NCBI GenBank assembly: GCA_001972305.1
Contig: BDDD01001494.1
Location: 140,699 to 204,698, forward strand
Reading direction: 5' to 3'
DNA from: Cephalotus follicularis
Taxonomy: Eukaryota > Streptophyta > Magnoliopsida > Oxalidales > Cephalotaceae
DNA: 64,000 nucleotides
Below the pieces are notes generated by a model. It did not search any database, was not told the origin of the DNA, and saw only the letters and a list, made by a program, of their open reading frames with translations. Shown one piece after another: positions 35,332 through 46,734 of the stretch. The translations under genes were made by a program, and so were the position numbers. Each line of letters begins with the position of its first letter. The stretch's first letter is position 1.

Positions 35332-35354
35332 TCTCCACCCCCTTAAAAAAAAGA
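35332..35354 (-). other. Polypurine tract of J
   Basis: Read on the minus strand, TTTTTTTTAAGGGGGTGGAG precedes the LTR start TGTAATATCC. It corresponds to the tracts of A and C. Confidence 0.85.
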
Positions 35355-36496
35355 TTCCGTCCCGAAATCTAAAACCACTACTAACATGAATCAAACAGAT
35401 TGTCCCAATGGAACACACCATATCATATCAGTGAAAACCTTAAACAATATATAAAAGCACTATGGATAACCATTACAAACCATATTCTTAGGATTTTCTG
35501 AAAATCGGGCATGATGCATTTGTTTATCAGACTCCATGCCACCTAATTAACCACAGTTTATATGTTTGGAGAACAACTCTCATATTTCCTCACAATCTAT
35601 ATGTTGGGGCTCATCCCGTACCAGAGTACATCATAACTAAATCAAATATACCATTTGCAAGCGAAAGACAATCCATTCAATACTATCAAAGATGGGCTTG
35701 ATCATATCCAATAATATCATACGCATGCGAAAGATGATCATGTCCATGAATAATCAATTGAGTACATTCTAACTCTTATAATCTCCCGAAAGTTGGGCAT
35801 GTAGTATTCGTTTATCGGACTTCTGCCCCCTGTAGAGAAAACACAATTTATATCCATACTCCCGAAGGAGGAACCAAAAGTTACAAATGGGCTCAGCCCT
35901 TAGTGAACCACAATTTAAGTCCGAATCATCATTCCAATCTCTCAACTATAAACTCATGCATATCCAATACATCAACACACATATCTCATAAGCACTGCCG
36001 CATGTCAACGGGTCGATAACAGAATAAACATATCTCTTAAGTTATCTCTTATACATAATAAGTCTCATAAATCTATACAGTTTAGTTTATAGACAAAAGG
36101 CCCTCTTTACAAATCATATAAACAAATCCATATCCATTATCATAAGCAATGAATGTGTGCAGAGATGTAGCAGATATATATATATATATATATATATAAT
36201 ATCGATCATGTGAGATGCATACCTAGCATAAAAGATGTGAACAATGTCACCTCAAATCCATATAAGCAATAACACAATCTGTCATCAGTAACTCTACCAT
36301 AAACTATAATTCAAAGCCTTCCATCCCATATTAATCCATGACCGTGCTATAACTATTACATTTCATATCTGTTTACGGTCTATATCCATTTACAATCCAT
36401 ATTCGTTTATGATTCATAGTCATTTAGCACTCCACTAGGAATCTAGAGGTAAACTCCATATGCAATTGACATCGAGTGGTTGACTAAATACATATA
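35355..36496 (-). other. Internal region of J, 3' half, no genes seen
   Basis: About 1.1 kb of AT-rich sequence without recognisable protein similarity in any frame. It has a (TA)n tract at about 36174-36198 and loose local repetition (ATATCCATT, TTTATATCCATAC and similar). The last five bases used as target by element C are CTGTC at 36497-36501. Confidence 0.7.
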
Positions 36497-36501
36497 CTGT
36501 C

Positions 36502-39181
36502 TGTGATACCTTGTTCGTTCGTAAATATATTTTACGAAATTTATCTGTGTTTTCGGGCTTTTAATTTTGTTTAATTTTAAAAGTCCGGTTGCCCTATGAT
36601 CGGGTTTATGTGAATTGTGCTGTCTGATATTAGTCCGATATTTGGGTATGTTATGCTATGTTGGGTTTTGTTTATTTTATTTTAATCCAAAAGTATTTAT
36701 TAAAAACAATTTATTTACCTTTTATTTTAAAATTCCTTAATTCTTTTTATTCCTTAATTCTTTAAATTCCTTTTTCTTATTTTATTCTTTTTCTCCCACA
36801 TTTCTCCTACTTCCTCCCACTTTCTTCCTACCTCTCTTCTTCTTTCCCGAAATTCCCTCTTCCTACCAACAAAAACACATGTTAAAGCTTCCTTTTCCTA
36901 ATTCAAAATCCAGAAAAAGCCTCTTTCTTCCCCTTTTGATCAAATCATGTCTCCTCCTTTATCCATTATTAGAGTACCTTTGCTATATTATATGTTGCCC
37001 ACTTCTTTCTTGTAAGCCATTGGCAAATTCTGCATTGTGGGTGTGTGATAAGCTACTGTGTATTTGTGTCATCAAATTCGTAGAGGTAATCTTGATCCTG
37101 TTGATGTTATTTTGAGATTGAATTCATTGGGTTTGCTAAACTTCACTTTGTTCTTGGTTTTCTTTTGGTTTTGGTCTCTTTGCCTCTGTTTTTGTCACAG
37201 CAGATTGTGTGTTTGTGCTTGTGTTCCTCCTACTATTTTCTGTGTCCTTAACATCACTACAGGACAGTGAATTCGTCATTTTTATAATGGTTTTGTTGTT
37301 ATGTTGAGAAAATTGAGTTTTTAAGCTCTTAGTGTCTTGGGGTCTTTGATTCTTACCTAAAAGTGTTGTCATTGCGTTAGTAATGTTATCTGAACGTTTT
37401 ATGCACCTAAATATGTCACAAACTGAGTTTACAACATCTATAATCAATTAGAAACAAAATATGGACATGTTCATGCAATGTCTTCTTGCTTCCTTTTGCA
37501 AAGTTAAATCATTGAAAGGTCATTTCCTTATCAAATTTGTGTTTTTATGTCACCTACAAGTCATATATAATCATATGTTTATGTACATATGTCTCTAGTT
37601 TAATGTAGAAATCATTTGAACCATTTTCAGTAGCAAATCGTCAGATTTCCAACTATTCTGTCGCCCAAAACAGTCGGCTGTCTCAGTGGACAGTCGGATG
37701 GAATGGTTGTGTAGTCGACTGGAGGGAAGAACACAGTCGACTGCCTGCATTTTTTAATTGTGTAGTCGACTGTTCATATGGTCCAGTCGACTGGACCCCT
37801 GTTTTAGTCGACTGTTTTGCCCTGGAATGTGCTGTTTTCAACTGTTTTGATTCGTTTGATCCCCGAATCGATCCGAATCTTTTCCAAACACTGTTAAGAG
37901 TCTGTTTAATGCTTCTGATGTGTTTTAAACTCTTATTCATATGATTTTGAATGCCTTTTAGATTGTGTACTTCAAAGGAGAATTTGTTTTTGATCGCCTA
38001 TTCATAAGTACTTTGCAAGCGCATAAGGTACGAATTTTCTTTTCCTTGGCTATCTGACCTTCAAACTGAAACTGTTTTGATAAGCATCTTCGTTTATGAA
38101 ATCAATGATGTTTCATGATTTTGATACGTTTCGAATTTAAAGTTGGTTTGACATTTTAATTGATTCCGACTTTATATATACGATATGTATGGTACGATAT
38201 GTTATGATATGATATGTTATAATACTGTTGTGAGCAGTTTTTGAATATGTTGTGTGAAAACATATTTATGTGATTTAAGTTGATTTTGATAAATCAATTA
38301 TTTTTTAATTAAATAATGAGTATTGTACCCACCTATGGGGCGTATCCATAGGCACGTCGTGGGCCTGGCACGGGGACGTGACACTTCCGTAGCGGTGTGA
38401 TTAGACTACGACGTCTTTGATTGTATGAACGAATCCCGTGAGGTGGATTTGTGGATCCGCTATGTGATAGAGGCGTATGAATCGATTCTAGTTTATGTGA
38501 TCTGGGGTGAATTCAGATATGTGGTCCGAGGTGTGATCGAACATGTGTATGTGAGAATTGACTTGTGTAGTGCCGTACACTTCAATTCTAGTGAGCATGT
38601 GGAATTAGCGCCTCCCTTGCGAAAATTTATGATATGTGATATGAATATGGCTCAGTATGTTTTAAACAATTATGATTTCGATGCTCCGTAATTGTTCGAA
38701 AAATATGCAATTGTCATTTGAATATGATTAAACTATTTTATCTGTTAAAGATTTCTGTTAGTTTATTATTGGATTATTAACGTTTTTAAATTACAGTTTA
38801 CTATTTTAATTCCCTTATCCGTACTGAGGTTTGCTCAGCCGCGTTTTGTTTTTTTTTTCATGCGGCAGGTTTTCAGGAGCAGCGGGGGAAAGTGTGATTG
38901 AGTGATGACCACCCTATGTGTTGGATCCTTAGGAGAGTGATCCTTATGTTAATTTTAGTGGTCTGAAACATGGATTTTTATGTTTTACGTTTTAAATTGG
39001 AACTGATTTATGTTTTGAATTTTCCGCAACTACTTAATATGTTAAATGTTAAGTTTTAATGTTTTGATAACACTGCCACGTTTTTGGTTGTTTTTGGCTA
39101 ATAAAGCAAACTTATGATTTGTTATGTTATGTTATGTATGATATGACCCTGTGACGACTCCCGCCGTCCGGGGGTGTTACA
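36502..39181 (+). mobile_element. 5' LTR of C (2,680 bp)
   Basis: It starts TGTGATACC, where the 3' LTR has TGTAATACC, and ends GGGTGTTACA. It aligns with LTR A throughout, including the palindrome array and twin hairpin. Relative to the 3' LTR it retains about 690 bp (about 37256-37956). Confidence 0.95.
37671..37814 (+). repeat. Palindrome array in the C 5' LTR
   Basis: Motifs start at 37671, 37691, 37712, 37734, 37763, 37784 and 37805: spacings 20, 21, 22, 29, 21, 21. Compared with A it has lost about two motifs but kept the pitch. The 3' LTR of the same element lacks the whole array. Confidence 0.94.
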
Positions 39182-39187
39182 GAATTT

Positions 39188-39199
39188 TGGTATCAGAGC
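39188..39199 (+). promoter_or_regulatory. Primer-binding site of C
   Basis: TGGTATCAGAGC, six bases after the LTR end, is complementary to the 3' end of initiator tRNA-Met. The next bases (GAGG, then TTTGAATGG) already belong to the RT/RNase H region, so leader, gag and protease are deleted. Confidence 0.92.
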
Positions 39200-39623
39200 G
39201 AGGTTTGAATGGAATGAAGAGCGAGAAGAAAGCTTCGAGAAACTGAAGAATGGTCTTGTGTCAGCACCGATTCTTCGTTTACCATCTGGGTCGGGTGGAT
39301 ACCAGATATACAGCGATGCTTCTAAGAAGGGTTTTGGATGTGTTCTGATGCAACACGGTCATGTGATAGCTTATGCTTCGAGACAGTTGAAGCCTTATGA
39401 AGTGAACTATCCTACACATGATCTCGAGTTGGCAGCAGTAGTGTTTGCGTTGAAGATTTGGAGGCACTACTTGTACGGAGAAACTTGTGACGTCTTTACC
39501 GATCATAAGAGTCTCAAGTACATATTTACACATAAAGAGTTGAACATGCGTCAGAGAAGGTGGTTAGAGCTTCTGAAGGACTACGATCTGAATATTCAGT
39601 ACCACCCAGGTAAAGCAAACGTG
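39200..39623 (+). pseudogene. Element C RNase H fragment
   Basis: It begins in [20 protein letters not shown] and runs through [40 protein letters not shown] and [11 protein letters not shown] to YHPGKANV, where the assembly gap starts. The reading frame is open in this part, unlike the same region of A, which has a stop. No start codon of its own is expected. Confidence 0.9.
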
Positions 39624-40003
39624 NNNNNNNNNNNNNNNNNNNNNNNNNNNNNNNNNNNNNNNNNNNNNNNNNNNNNNNNNNNNNNNNNNNNNNNNNNNNN
39701 NNNNNNNNNNNNNNNNNNNNNNNNNNNNNNNNNNNNNNNNNNNNNNNNNNNNNNNNNNNNNNNNNNNNNNNNNNNNNNNNNNNNNNNNNNNNNNNNNNNN
39801 NNNNNNNNNNNNNNNNNNNNNNNNNNNNNNNNNNNNNNNNNNNNNNNNNNNNNNNNNNNNNNNNNNNNNNNNNNNNNNNNNNNNNNNNNNNNNNNNNNNN
39901 NNNNNNNNNNNNNNNNNNNNNNNNNNNNNNNNNNNNNNNNNNNNNNNNNNNNNNNNNNNNNNNNNNNNNNNNNNNNNNNNNNNNNNNNNNNNNNNNNNNN
40001 NNN
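39624..40003. other. Assembly gap (380 N)
   Basis: A run of N from 39624 to 40003 lies inside the pol of C. By comparison with A (1320-1449) the true sequence could be as short as about 130 bp, so 380 may be an estimate or hide an extra insertion. Confidence 0.99.
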
Positions 40004-41455
40004 GCTGCGATGAATGTTGAGCCTACTCTTATATCTCGGATTAAGACAGCTCAGAGTGACGATGGTGAGCTTTGGGCCTTAGTCCAGAATGTTGAAAAGG
40101 ATAAGCAATCAGAATTTTGTATGGATGAGCATGGTGTGATATGGCTGGGTAATCGGTTGTGTGTTCCGTCAGATTCTTCTATCAGAGATGCTGTTTTGTC
40201 AGAGGCACATAGTTCTCCATTTTCTATTCATCCGGGTTCTACGAAAATGTATAAGGACTTGAAGAAGAATTTCTGGTGGAATGGAATGAAAAGGGATGTT
40301 GTAGAGTACGTTGGGAAATGTTTGATCTGTCAGCAGGTAAAGATTGAACACCAGCGTGCTAGTGGTTTGTTACAGTCCTTGGAAGTTCCGGTATGGAAAT
40401 GGGAAAGTATATCGATGGACTTTGTTACGGGTTTGCCGAGAACTTTCAGAAGGCATGATGCTATATGGGTAGTAGTGGATCGATTGACGAAATCGGCTCA
40501 CTTCTTGGCTATCCGAGAAGACTTTTCTGTGGATCGTTTGGCTGAGGTGTTTCAGTAGGAGATAGTGAGACTGCATGGGACTCCAGTATGCATTGTTTCG
40601 GATAGGGATCCTTGTTTCACGTCGCGGTTTTGGAAAGGGTTTCAGAAAGCTTGGGGTACTAGGCTCAGTTACAGTACAGCTTTTCATCCACAAACAGATG
40701 GGCAGACTGAGAGAACCATCCAGACCTTAGAGGATATGTTGAGGTCTTGTGCTTTGGAGTGGACGGGGAGCTGGGATGAGTATTTGAGCTTGGTAGAGTT
40801 TGCCTACAATAACAGTTGGCATGCTAGTATCGGTGTGGCTCCGTTTGAAGCTTTGTATGGGAGGAAGTGTCGTGCTCTGACATGTTGGGATGAGGTTGGA
40901 GAGCGAGTTATCGAGGGACCCGAGCTAGTGCAGGTCACTACGGAGAAAGTGGCAATAGCAAGGGAGAGATTGAAAGTAGCTCAATCTTGACAGAAGAGTT
41001 ATGCGGTCAGACATCGGAGGGATTTGGAGTTCAAGGTGGGCGAACACGTGTTCTTGAAAGTTTCACCTTGGAAAGGAGTCCGACGTTTTGGGCTGAAAGG
41101 AAAGTTGAGTCCGCGGTTTATCGAGCCTTTCGAAATTCTGGAGAAGATCGGTGCGGTCGCTTAATGGTTAGCTTTGCCTCCGCAGTTAGCACATGTCCAT
41201 AATGTGTCCCACGTATCTTTGCTGAGGGGTTATCAGTATCATCCCCTGCATGTGGTTCACTATCCGTTGGACAGCATTCGTGAGGATTTATCTTGTGACG
41301 AGGAGGCCGAGGCTATTCTGGATCAACAGGAACGGGTGACACGTAGCAAGACCGTTTCTTTTGTGAAAGTGCTGTGGAGGAATCATTCCGAACGTGAAGC
41401 TACGTGGGAGCTAGAGGAGCATATTCGGGAGCGTTATCCGCACTTGTTTGTTTGA
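40004..41455 (+). pseudogene. Element C integrase and chromodomain, broken
   Basis: The integrase resumes at [20 protein letters not shown]. It has the zinc domain ([10 protein letters not shown] then CLICQQVK), [39 protein letters not shown] and [12 protein letters not shown]. Stops occur at 40556-40558 (TAG), 40988-40990 (TGA, the same place as in A) and 41162-41164 (TAA). The chromodomain EAILDQQERVTRSKTVSFVK, then WELEEHIRERYPHLFV, closes it at 41455. Confidence 0.92.
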
Positions 41456-41492
41456 GGTATGTTTGTGCTTGTGATTTCGGGACGAAATCTTC

Positions 41493-41509
41493 TTTTTAGG
41501 GGGGGTGGA
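41493..41509 (+). other. Polypurine tract of C
   Basis: TTTTTAGGGGGGGTGGA immediately precedes the 3' LTR and matches element A. Confidence 0.9.
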
Positions 41510-43507
41510 TGTAATACCCTGTTCGTTCGTAAATATATTTTACAAATTTTATCCGTGTTTTCGGGCTTTTAATTTTGTTTAATTTTAAAAGTCCGGTTGC
41601 CCTATGATCGGGTTTTTGTGAATTGTGTTGTCTGATATTAGTCTGATATTTGGGTATGTTATGCTATGTTGGGTTTTCTTTATTTTATTTTAATCCAAAA
41701 GTATTTATTAAAAACAATTTATTTACCTTTTATTTTAAAATTCCTTAATTCTTTTTATTTATTAATTCTTTAAATTCCTTTTTCTTATTTTATTCTTTTT
41801 CTCCCACATTTCTCCTACTTCCTCCCACTTTCTTCCTACCTTTCTTCTTCTTTCCCGAAATTCCCTCTTCCTACCAACAAAAACACATGTTAAAGCATCC
41901 TTTTCCTAATTCAAAATCCAGAAAAAGCCTCTTTCTTCCCCTTTTGATCAAATCATGTGTCCTCCTTTATCCATTATTAGAGTACCTTTGCTATATTATA
42001 TGTTGCCCACTTCTTTCTTGCAAGCCATTGAAAAATTCTGCATTGTGGGTGTGTGATAAGCTGCTGTGTATTTGTGTCATCAAATTCGTAGAGGTAATCT
42101 TGATCCTTTTGATGTTATTTTGAGATTGAATTCATTGGGTTTGCTAAACTTCACTTTGTTCTTGGTTTGCTTTTGGTTTTGGTCTCTTTGCCTCTGTTTT
42201 TGTCACAGCAGATTGTGTGTTTGTGCTTGTGTTCCTCCTGCTATTTTCTGTGTCCTTAACATCACCTTTTAGATTGTGTACTTCAAAGGAGAATTTGTTT
42301 TTGATCGCCTATTCGTAAGTACTTTGCAAGCGCATAAGGTACGGATTTTCTGTTCCTTGGCTATCTGACCTTCAAACTGAAACTGTTTTGATAAGCATCT
42401 TCGTTTATGAAATCAACGATGTTTCATGATTTTGATACGTTTCGAATTTAAAGTTGGTTTGATATTTTAATTGATTCCGACTTTATCTATACGATATGTA
42501 TGGTACGATATGTTAGGATACGATATGTTATGATATGATATGTTATAATACTGTTGTGAGCAGTTTTTGAATATGTTGTGTGAAAACATATTTATGTGAT
42601 TTAAGTTGATTTTGATAAATCAATTATTTTTAACTTAAATACAGAGTATTGTACCCACCTATGGGGCGTATCCATAGGCACATCATGGGCCTGGCACGGG
42701 GATGTGACACTTCCGTAGCGGTATGATTAGACTACGGCGTCTCTGAGTGTATGAACGAATCCCATGAGTTGGATTTGTGGATCCGCTATGTGATAGAGGC
42801 GTATGAATCGATTATAGTTTATGTGATCTGAGGTGAATTCAGATATGTGGTCCGAGGTGTGATCGGACATGTGTATGTGAGAATTGACTTGTGTAGTGCC
42901 GTACACTTCAATTCTAGTGGACATGTGGAATTAGCGCCTCCCTTGCCAAAATTTATGATATGTGATATGAATATGGCTCAATATGTTTTAAACAATTATG
43001 ATTTCGATGTTCCGTAATTGTTCGAAAAATATGCAATTGTCATTTGAATATGATTAAACTGTTTTATCTGTGAAAGATTTCTGTTACGTTATTATTGGAT
43101 TATTAACGTTTTTAAATTACCGTTTACTGTTTTAATTCCCTTATCCGTACTGAGGTTTGCTCAGCCGCGTTTTGTTTTTTTTTTTCATGCAGTAGGTTTT
43201 CAGGAGTAGCGGGGGAAAGTGTGATTGAGTGATGACCACCCTATGTGTTGGATGCTTAGGAGAGTGATCCTTATGTTATGTTTAGTGGTCTGAAACATGG
43301 ATTTTTATGTTTTACGTTTTAAATTGGAACTGATTTATGTTTTGAATTTTCCGTAACTACTTAATATGTTAAATGTTAAGTTTTAATGTTTGATAAGACT
43401 GCCACGTTTTTGGCTGTTTTTGGCTAATAAAGCAAACTTATGATTTGTTATGTTATGTTATGTATGATATGACCCTGTGACGACTCCCGCCGTCCGGGGG
43501 TGTTACA
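41510..43507 (+). mobile_element. 3' LTR of C (1,998 bp), array deleted
   Basis: It starts TGTAATACCCTG and ends GGGTGTTACA, followed by TSD copy CTGTC. It matches the 5' LTR closely but jumps at about 42265 from AACATCAC to CTTTTAGATTG, a deletion of about 690 bp that removes the entire palindrome array. Its twin hairpin is also decayed (ATGCAGTAGG). Confidence 0.95.
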
Positions 43508-43512
43508 CTGTC

Positions 43513-44218
43513 CCATAACTGTCCTATCAATTCATTCACAATCTATTTTGAGCATTCATGCAATGCCCATCCATTCAATAACAGTCCATCCGATCACTAA
43601 CCATTCAAAAATGACCCATTCGATCACTATCTGATCAATAACGATCCATTCTATCACTGTCCGTTTGATAACAAGTCACACAATCATTATCCGTTCACTA
43701 ACGGTCTTTAATGATATGATGCGGTCGATATCGATACACTGGCCATCCATACACTATCCATTCACAATGACAATTCATACTCTTTCTCGATCAACCGTTA
43801 TTCGATACGAAAGCTATTCAAGCAACACTTAAGCCTTTCAGCCCATTCGATTGATCGCTGAGCCATTACGGATCATTTGGTCGGTCACCTAGCCATTATG
43901 GCTCATTCGGTCGGTTTTTTAATCGCTATACAGTTCATAGACCTCACTAACTCACCCAAAGTTTGCTCATTCCGTGCACCCTCTTGTGCCACAGCTGACT
44001 CCGCTTCCTGATTAATATTCCTTAGTCATCCAACTCTACGCACCATCAAAGAAACAAAACCGAGACGGGGTAAGACAAAGAGAGACAAAAGACTGGAATA
44101 AAAAGGACATATCGAAATGACTCTTAAGGAATAGCCCTAACCCAAATGTCTACCCATCTCACCGGTCAAACCTAGATAGGTCTTATAAGGAACAAAACCT
44201 ATTCTACAATACCTAAAC
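43513..44218 (-). other. Internal region of J, 5' half
   Basis: AT-rich sequence with short imperfect repeats of CATTCGATCACTATC type at about 43560-43700. On the minus strand a short Gag-like start (ATG at 44046: MVRRVG then stop) follows a leader that begins next to the LTR with TTTAGGTATTGTAG, a decayed form of the tRNA-Met site seen in C. No pol or full gag is recognisable. Confidence 0.6.
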
Positions 44219-46729
44219 TGTAACACCCGTGATTCAGAATCGGGATCACTCCCAATTTGGGATCGGTGTGTCACACAAAACTGAGCTAAAAACATGTGAA
44301 AATCTTAATCTTAATCTTAATCATCATCAATACGTGGTGGTTCTAAAAATCTGAAAACATGTATAATCCTTAACATAAACTCCAAAATCAAAAATTAAGT
44401 TCATAACACCGGTCAACATATGATCATAATACAATTATTATTCAAATGAGAGAATCAAACTCCTAAGTGATCCTCTGACATAGGGTAACTCTCTTATCAC
44501 ACTTGCCCCAGAAGCTTCTGATAACCGGCCGCATGGAAAAAAAAATGCACCTGAGCAAACCTCAGTACGGATATAGAATCAAAAAATAGTTTTTGACCAA
44601 ACAGAACAGTTACGAATCAAAACAGATTTCGAAATGAAACAAAACAAAACACTTTAAACATTCTTTATAAATTACTTCAGTAATTTTTGTATAAACCAAT
44701 TCCATAACTTTCGAAACATAAAGCAAACTTTTCAGAACATAAATCATACATTTCAAAATCATATAGTTCCATACTTTTTAGAACATAAAGCATTCCTTTC
44801 AAAATCATATAGTTTCATACTGAGCCACATAACATATCACATATTAGAACACATATAGTAAGGGACTCATGACGTCCACATGCCAAATAGAATTCAAGTG
44901 TACGGCACAACAAAAACAATTCCCATATCATAACATATCACACATTGCATAACTCATCACATATGCCATATGCTAGAATCGATTCATACGCCTCTATCAT
45001 ACATAACGAATCCATAATTCCACCTCATGGGATTTATTCATAACATACAGAGACGTCATAGACTAATCATACCTCTACAGAAGTGTCATGTCCCCGTGCT
45101 AGACCTACGACATGCATATCGTACACCCCATAGGTGGGTACAATACTCAATATATTTCCATTCAAAAACATTGATTTATCATAATCAATAAAAATTCATA
45201 TAGAAGGCTTTTTAGAAATACATTAAAAAATAATCATTATCAAACGATGTCATTTTTTCATAGCATACATTTTCATAATCAGAAATCAACTCATTTATTT
45301 TCCACTATAAAAGAGATGATCATATCATATTTCATAGCATATCATAAAAACAAAGCTGAATTTATCGAAGAGAGTGTCAAAGAGCAGAATATCTGTACAT
45401 CTCATTAAAGCAAAACAAATTCAATTCAGATAAAGCTGAATGATAACAAAAACGAAGAATCCGTATTTTATTCGCAAAATGAAACTGAACTTATACTCTA
45501 ATAAAATGAATAAGAGTGTATAAAGAAACGAAGAATCTGTACCTCATGCGATCACAAAAATAACCTCAAGAATATATATCAATAATTCTCTAGACCGCTC
45601 CTCGGTTGTTACAAATATCTAACAGAAATAAAATCATTCTCATAAGGACTTGAAATAAAATCAGACCTCGACTCATGGGTTACTGTACACTGATCATGAC
45701 CATATAAGATAATGATAGGTTTGCTAAGTCCAATTTGCAGAAACCACATCTAAACATAAAATTTCGAATTCACTAAATTCAAGCGGTCGTCTAGGTCATT
45801 CACTTTTGAATCATAAAACCGATTCAGCTCATAAAATTGTAGAAACAGATACTGGATTACATAATTCAACAGAAAACAGAATTTAACGGAGCAAAGTTCA
45901 GAGTTTACCGAAAGGAGACAGAATGGAGCACAGAGCCATAATCACACCACGAAATTGGAACGGATCACACCTATGCAGAGAACGGAGTCAGAAAAGCTGT
46001 CTAAAACGTGTCGTCGGAGGCTGCCAACGGTTGGGCTCAAGGGCCGCCGCTCGCTGGCCCGTGTTTATCACGTGTAGTTGCTGACCAGTAGCAGGAAAGG
46101 GCGGATCTGAATCTTTGGAGGTCAGGGATCACATATCCGGGACGCGTTTGCCACGGCGCCGCGGTATTTGGCCGGAACAAATGCATTTGACCGAGGTTGA
46201 CTTTATCGCCGATCTGTGTTGCTGGCGTCGCCAAGGGTCGGGGCTGGTCGGGTTGACTTCATCTCGACACCAGGAGTCCGAATATGGGCTTGACTTGTCG
46301 TGCCGATCACTAGAGCGGGAGAATCAATGCCAAAAAGATACGGGAGAGAGAAGACATCGCGCATGCCGAAGGGGCCGTTTGTCGGCATGGGAATGGCGTC
46401 CGGAGTACTCAGGAGGGCGTGGGGGTTCGACCGGTACCTTGGCGCCGATGACAGAGGCTGAATAGGAGAGAGAGCGGGAGAGAGATTGATTTTTTTTTAA
46501 AACGCTGAAACTGGTTTTAACACTTAAATAAAAAAAAGGCCAAAATTGTTTTATTTATTCATGGACTTGCTATCAAAACCCACTAGGCTAAGGCTAAAAC
46601 ACACTTAGCCCATCCAAGAGCAAAACATACCAAAAATGGGCAGTCCACATACCAGAAAAAAATATCTACAGCCCACACGAAATAGATTAAAAAAGCCCGA
46701 AATTTTATACGGAAAAATGGGATATTACA
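44219..46729 (-). mobile_element. 5' LTR of J (2,511 bp)
   Basis: It matches the left LTR with scattered substitutions and small indels, and repeats the GC-rich block at about 45900-46470. Ends are TGTAACACCCG and GGATATTACA; TSD copy ACCAT follows at 46730. Confidence 0.92.
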
Positions 46730-46734
46730 ACCAT

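Larger units (their letters stand above)
36502..43507 (+). mobile_element. Element C: nested element with both LTRs, TSD CTGTC
   Basis: A forward element of the A family inserted in J. CTGTC at 36497-36501 is repeated at 43508-43512. It has a 5' LTR (36502-39181), primer site, a strongly shortened interior (39182-41509, including 380 unknown bases), polypurine tract and a 3' LTR (41510-43507). Gag, protease and RT are absent, so it would depend on other copies. Confidence 0.96.
32813..46729 (-). mobile_element. Element J: minus-strand element with no pol, TSD ACCAT
   Basis: Two LTRs (32813-35331 and 44219-46729) flank about 1.9 kb of internal sequence, excluding nested element C. ACCAT at 32808-32812 is repeated at 46730-46734, and G LTR sequence continues on both sides. 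The polypurine tract sits next to the left LTR and a decayed primer site next to the right one, proving minus orientation. LTR start and tract resemble elements A and C. No pol domain is visible inside. Confidence 0.92.

Noticed and set aside
36879-37270. ORFs of 70-78 codons found in both LTRs of C (also 41887-42272)
   Set aside because: Shared only because LTRs are copies; hydrophobic translations of CT-rich DNA. The related LTR A does not keep them open.
39174-40013. A 279-codon ORF across the N run
   Set aside because: Its length is an artefact of reading through 380 unknown bases; only the RNase H part before the gap is supported.
43513-43760. CATTCGATCACTATC-like repeats as a satellite or centromeric repeat
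   Set aside because: Only a few short imperfect units, confined to the interior of J.
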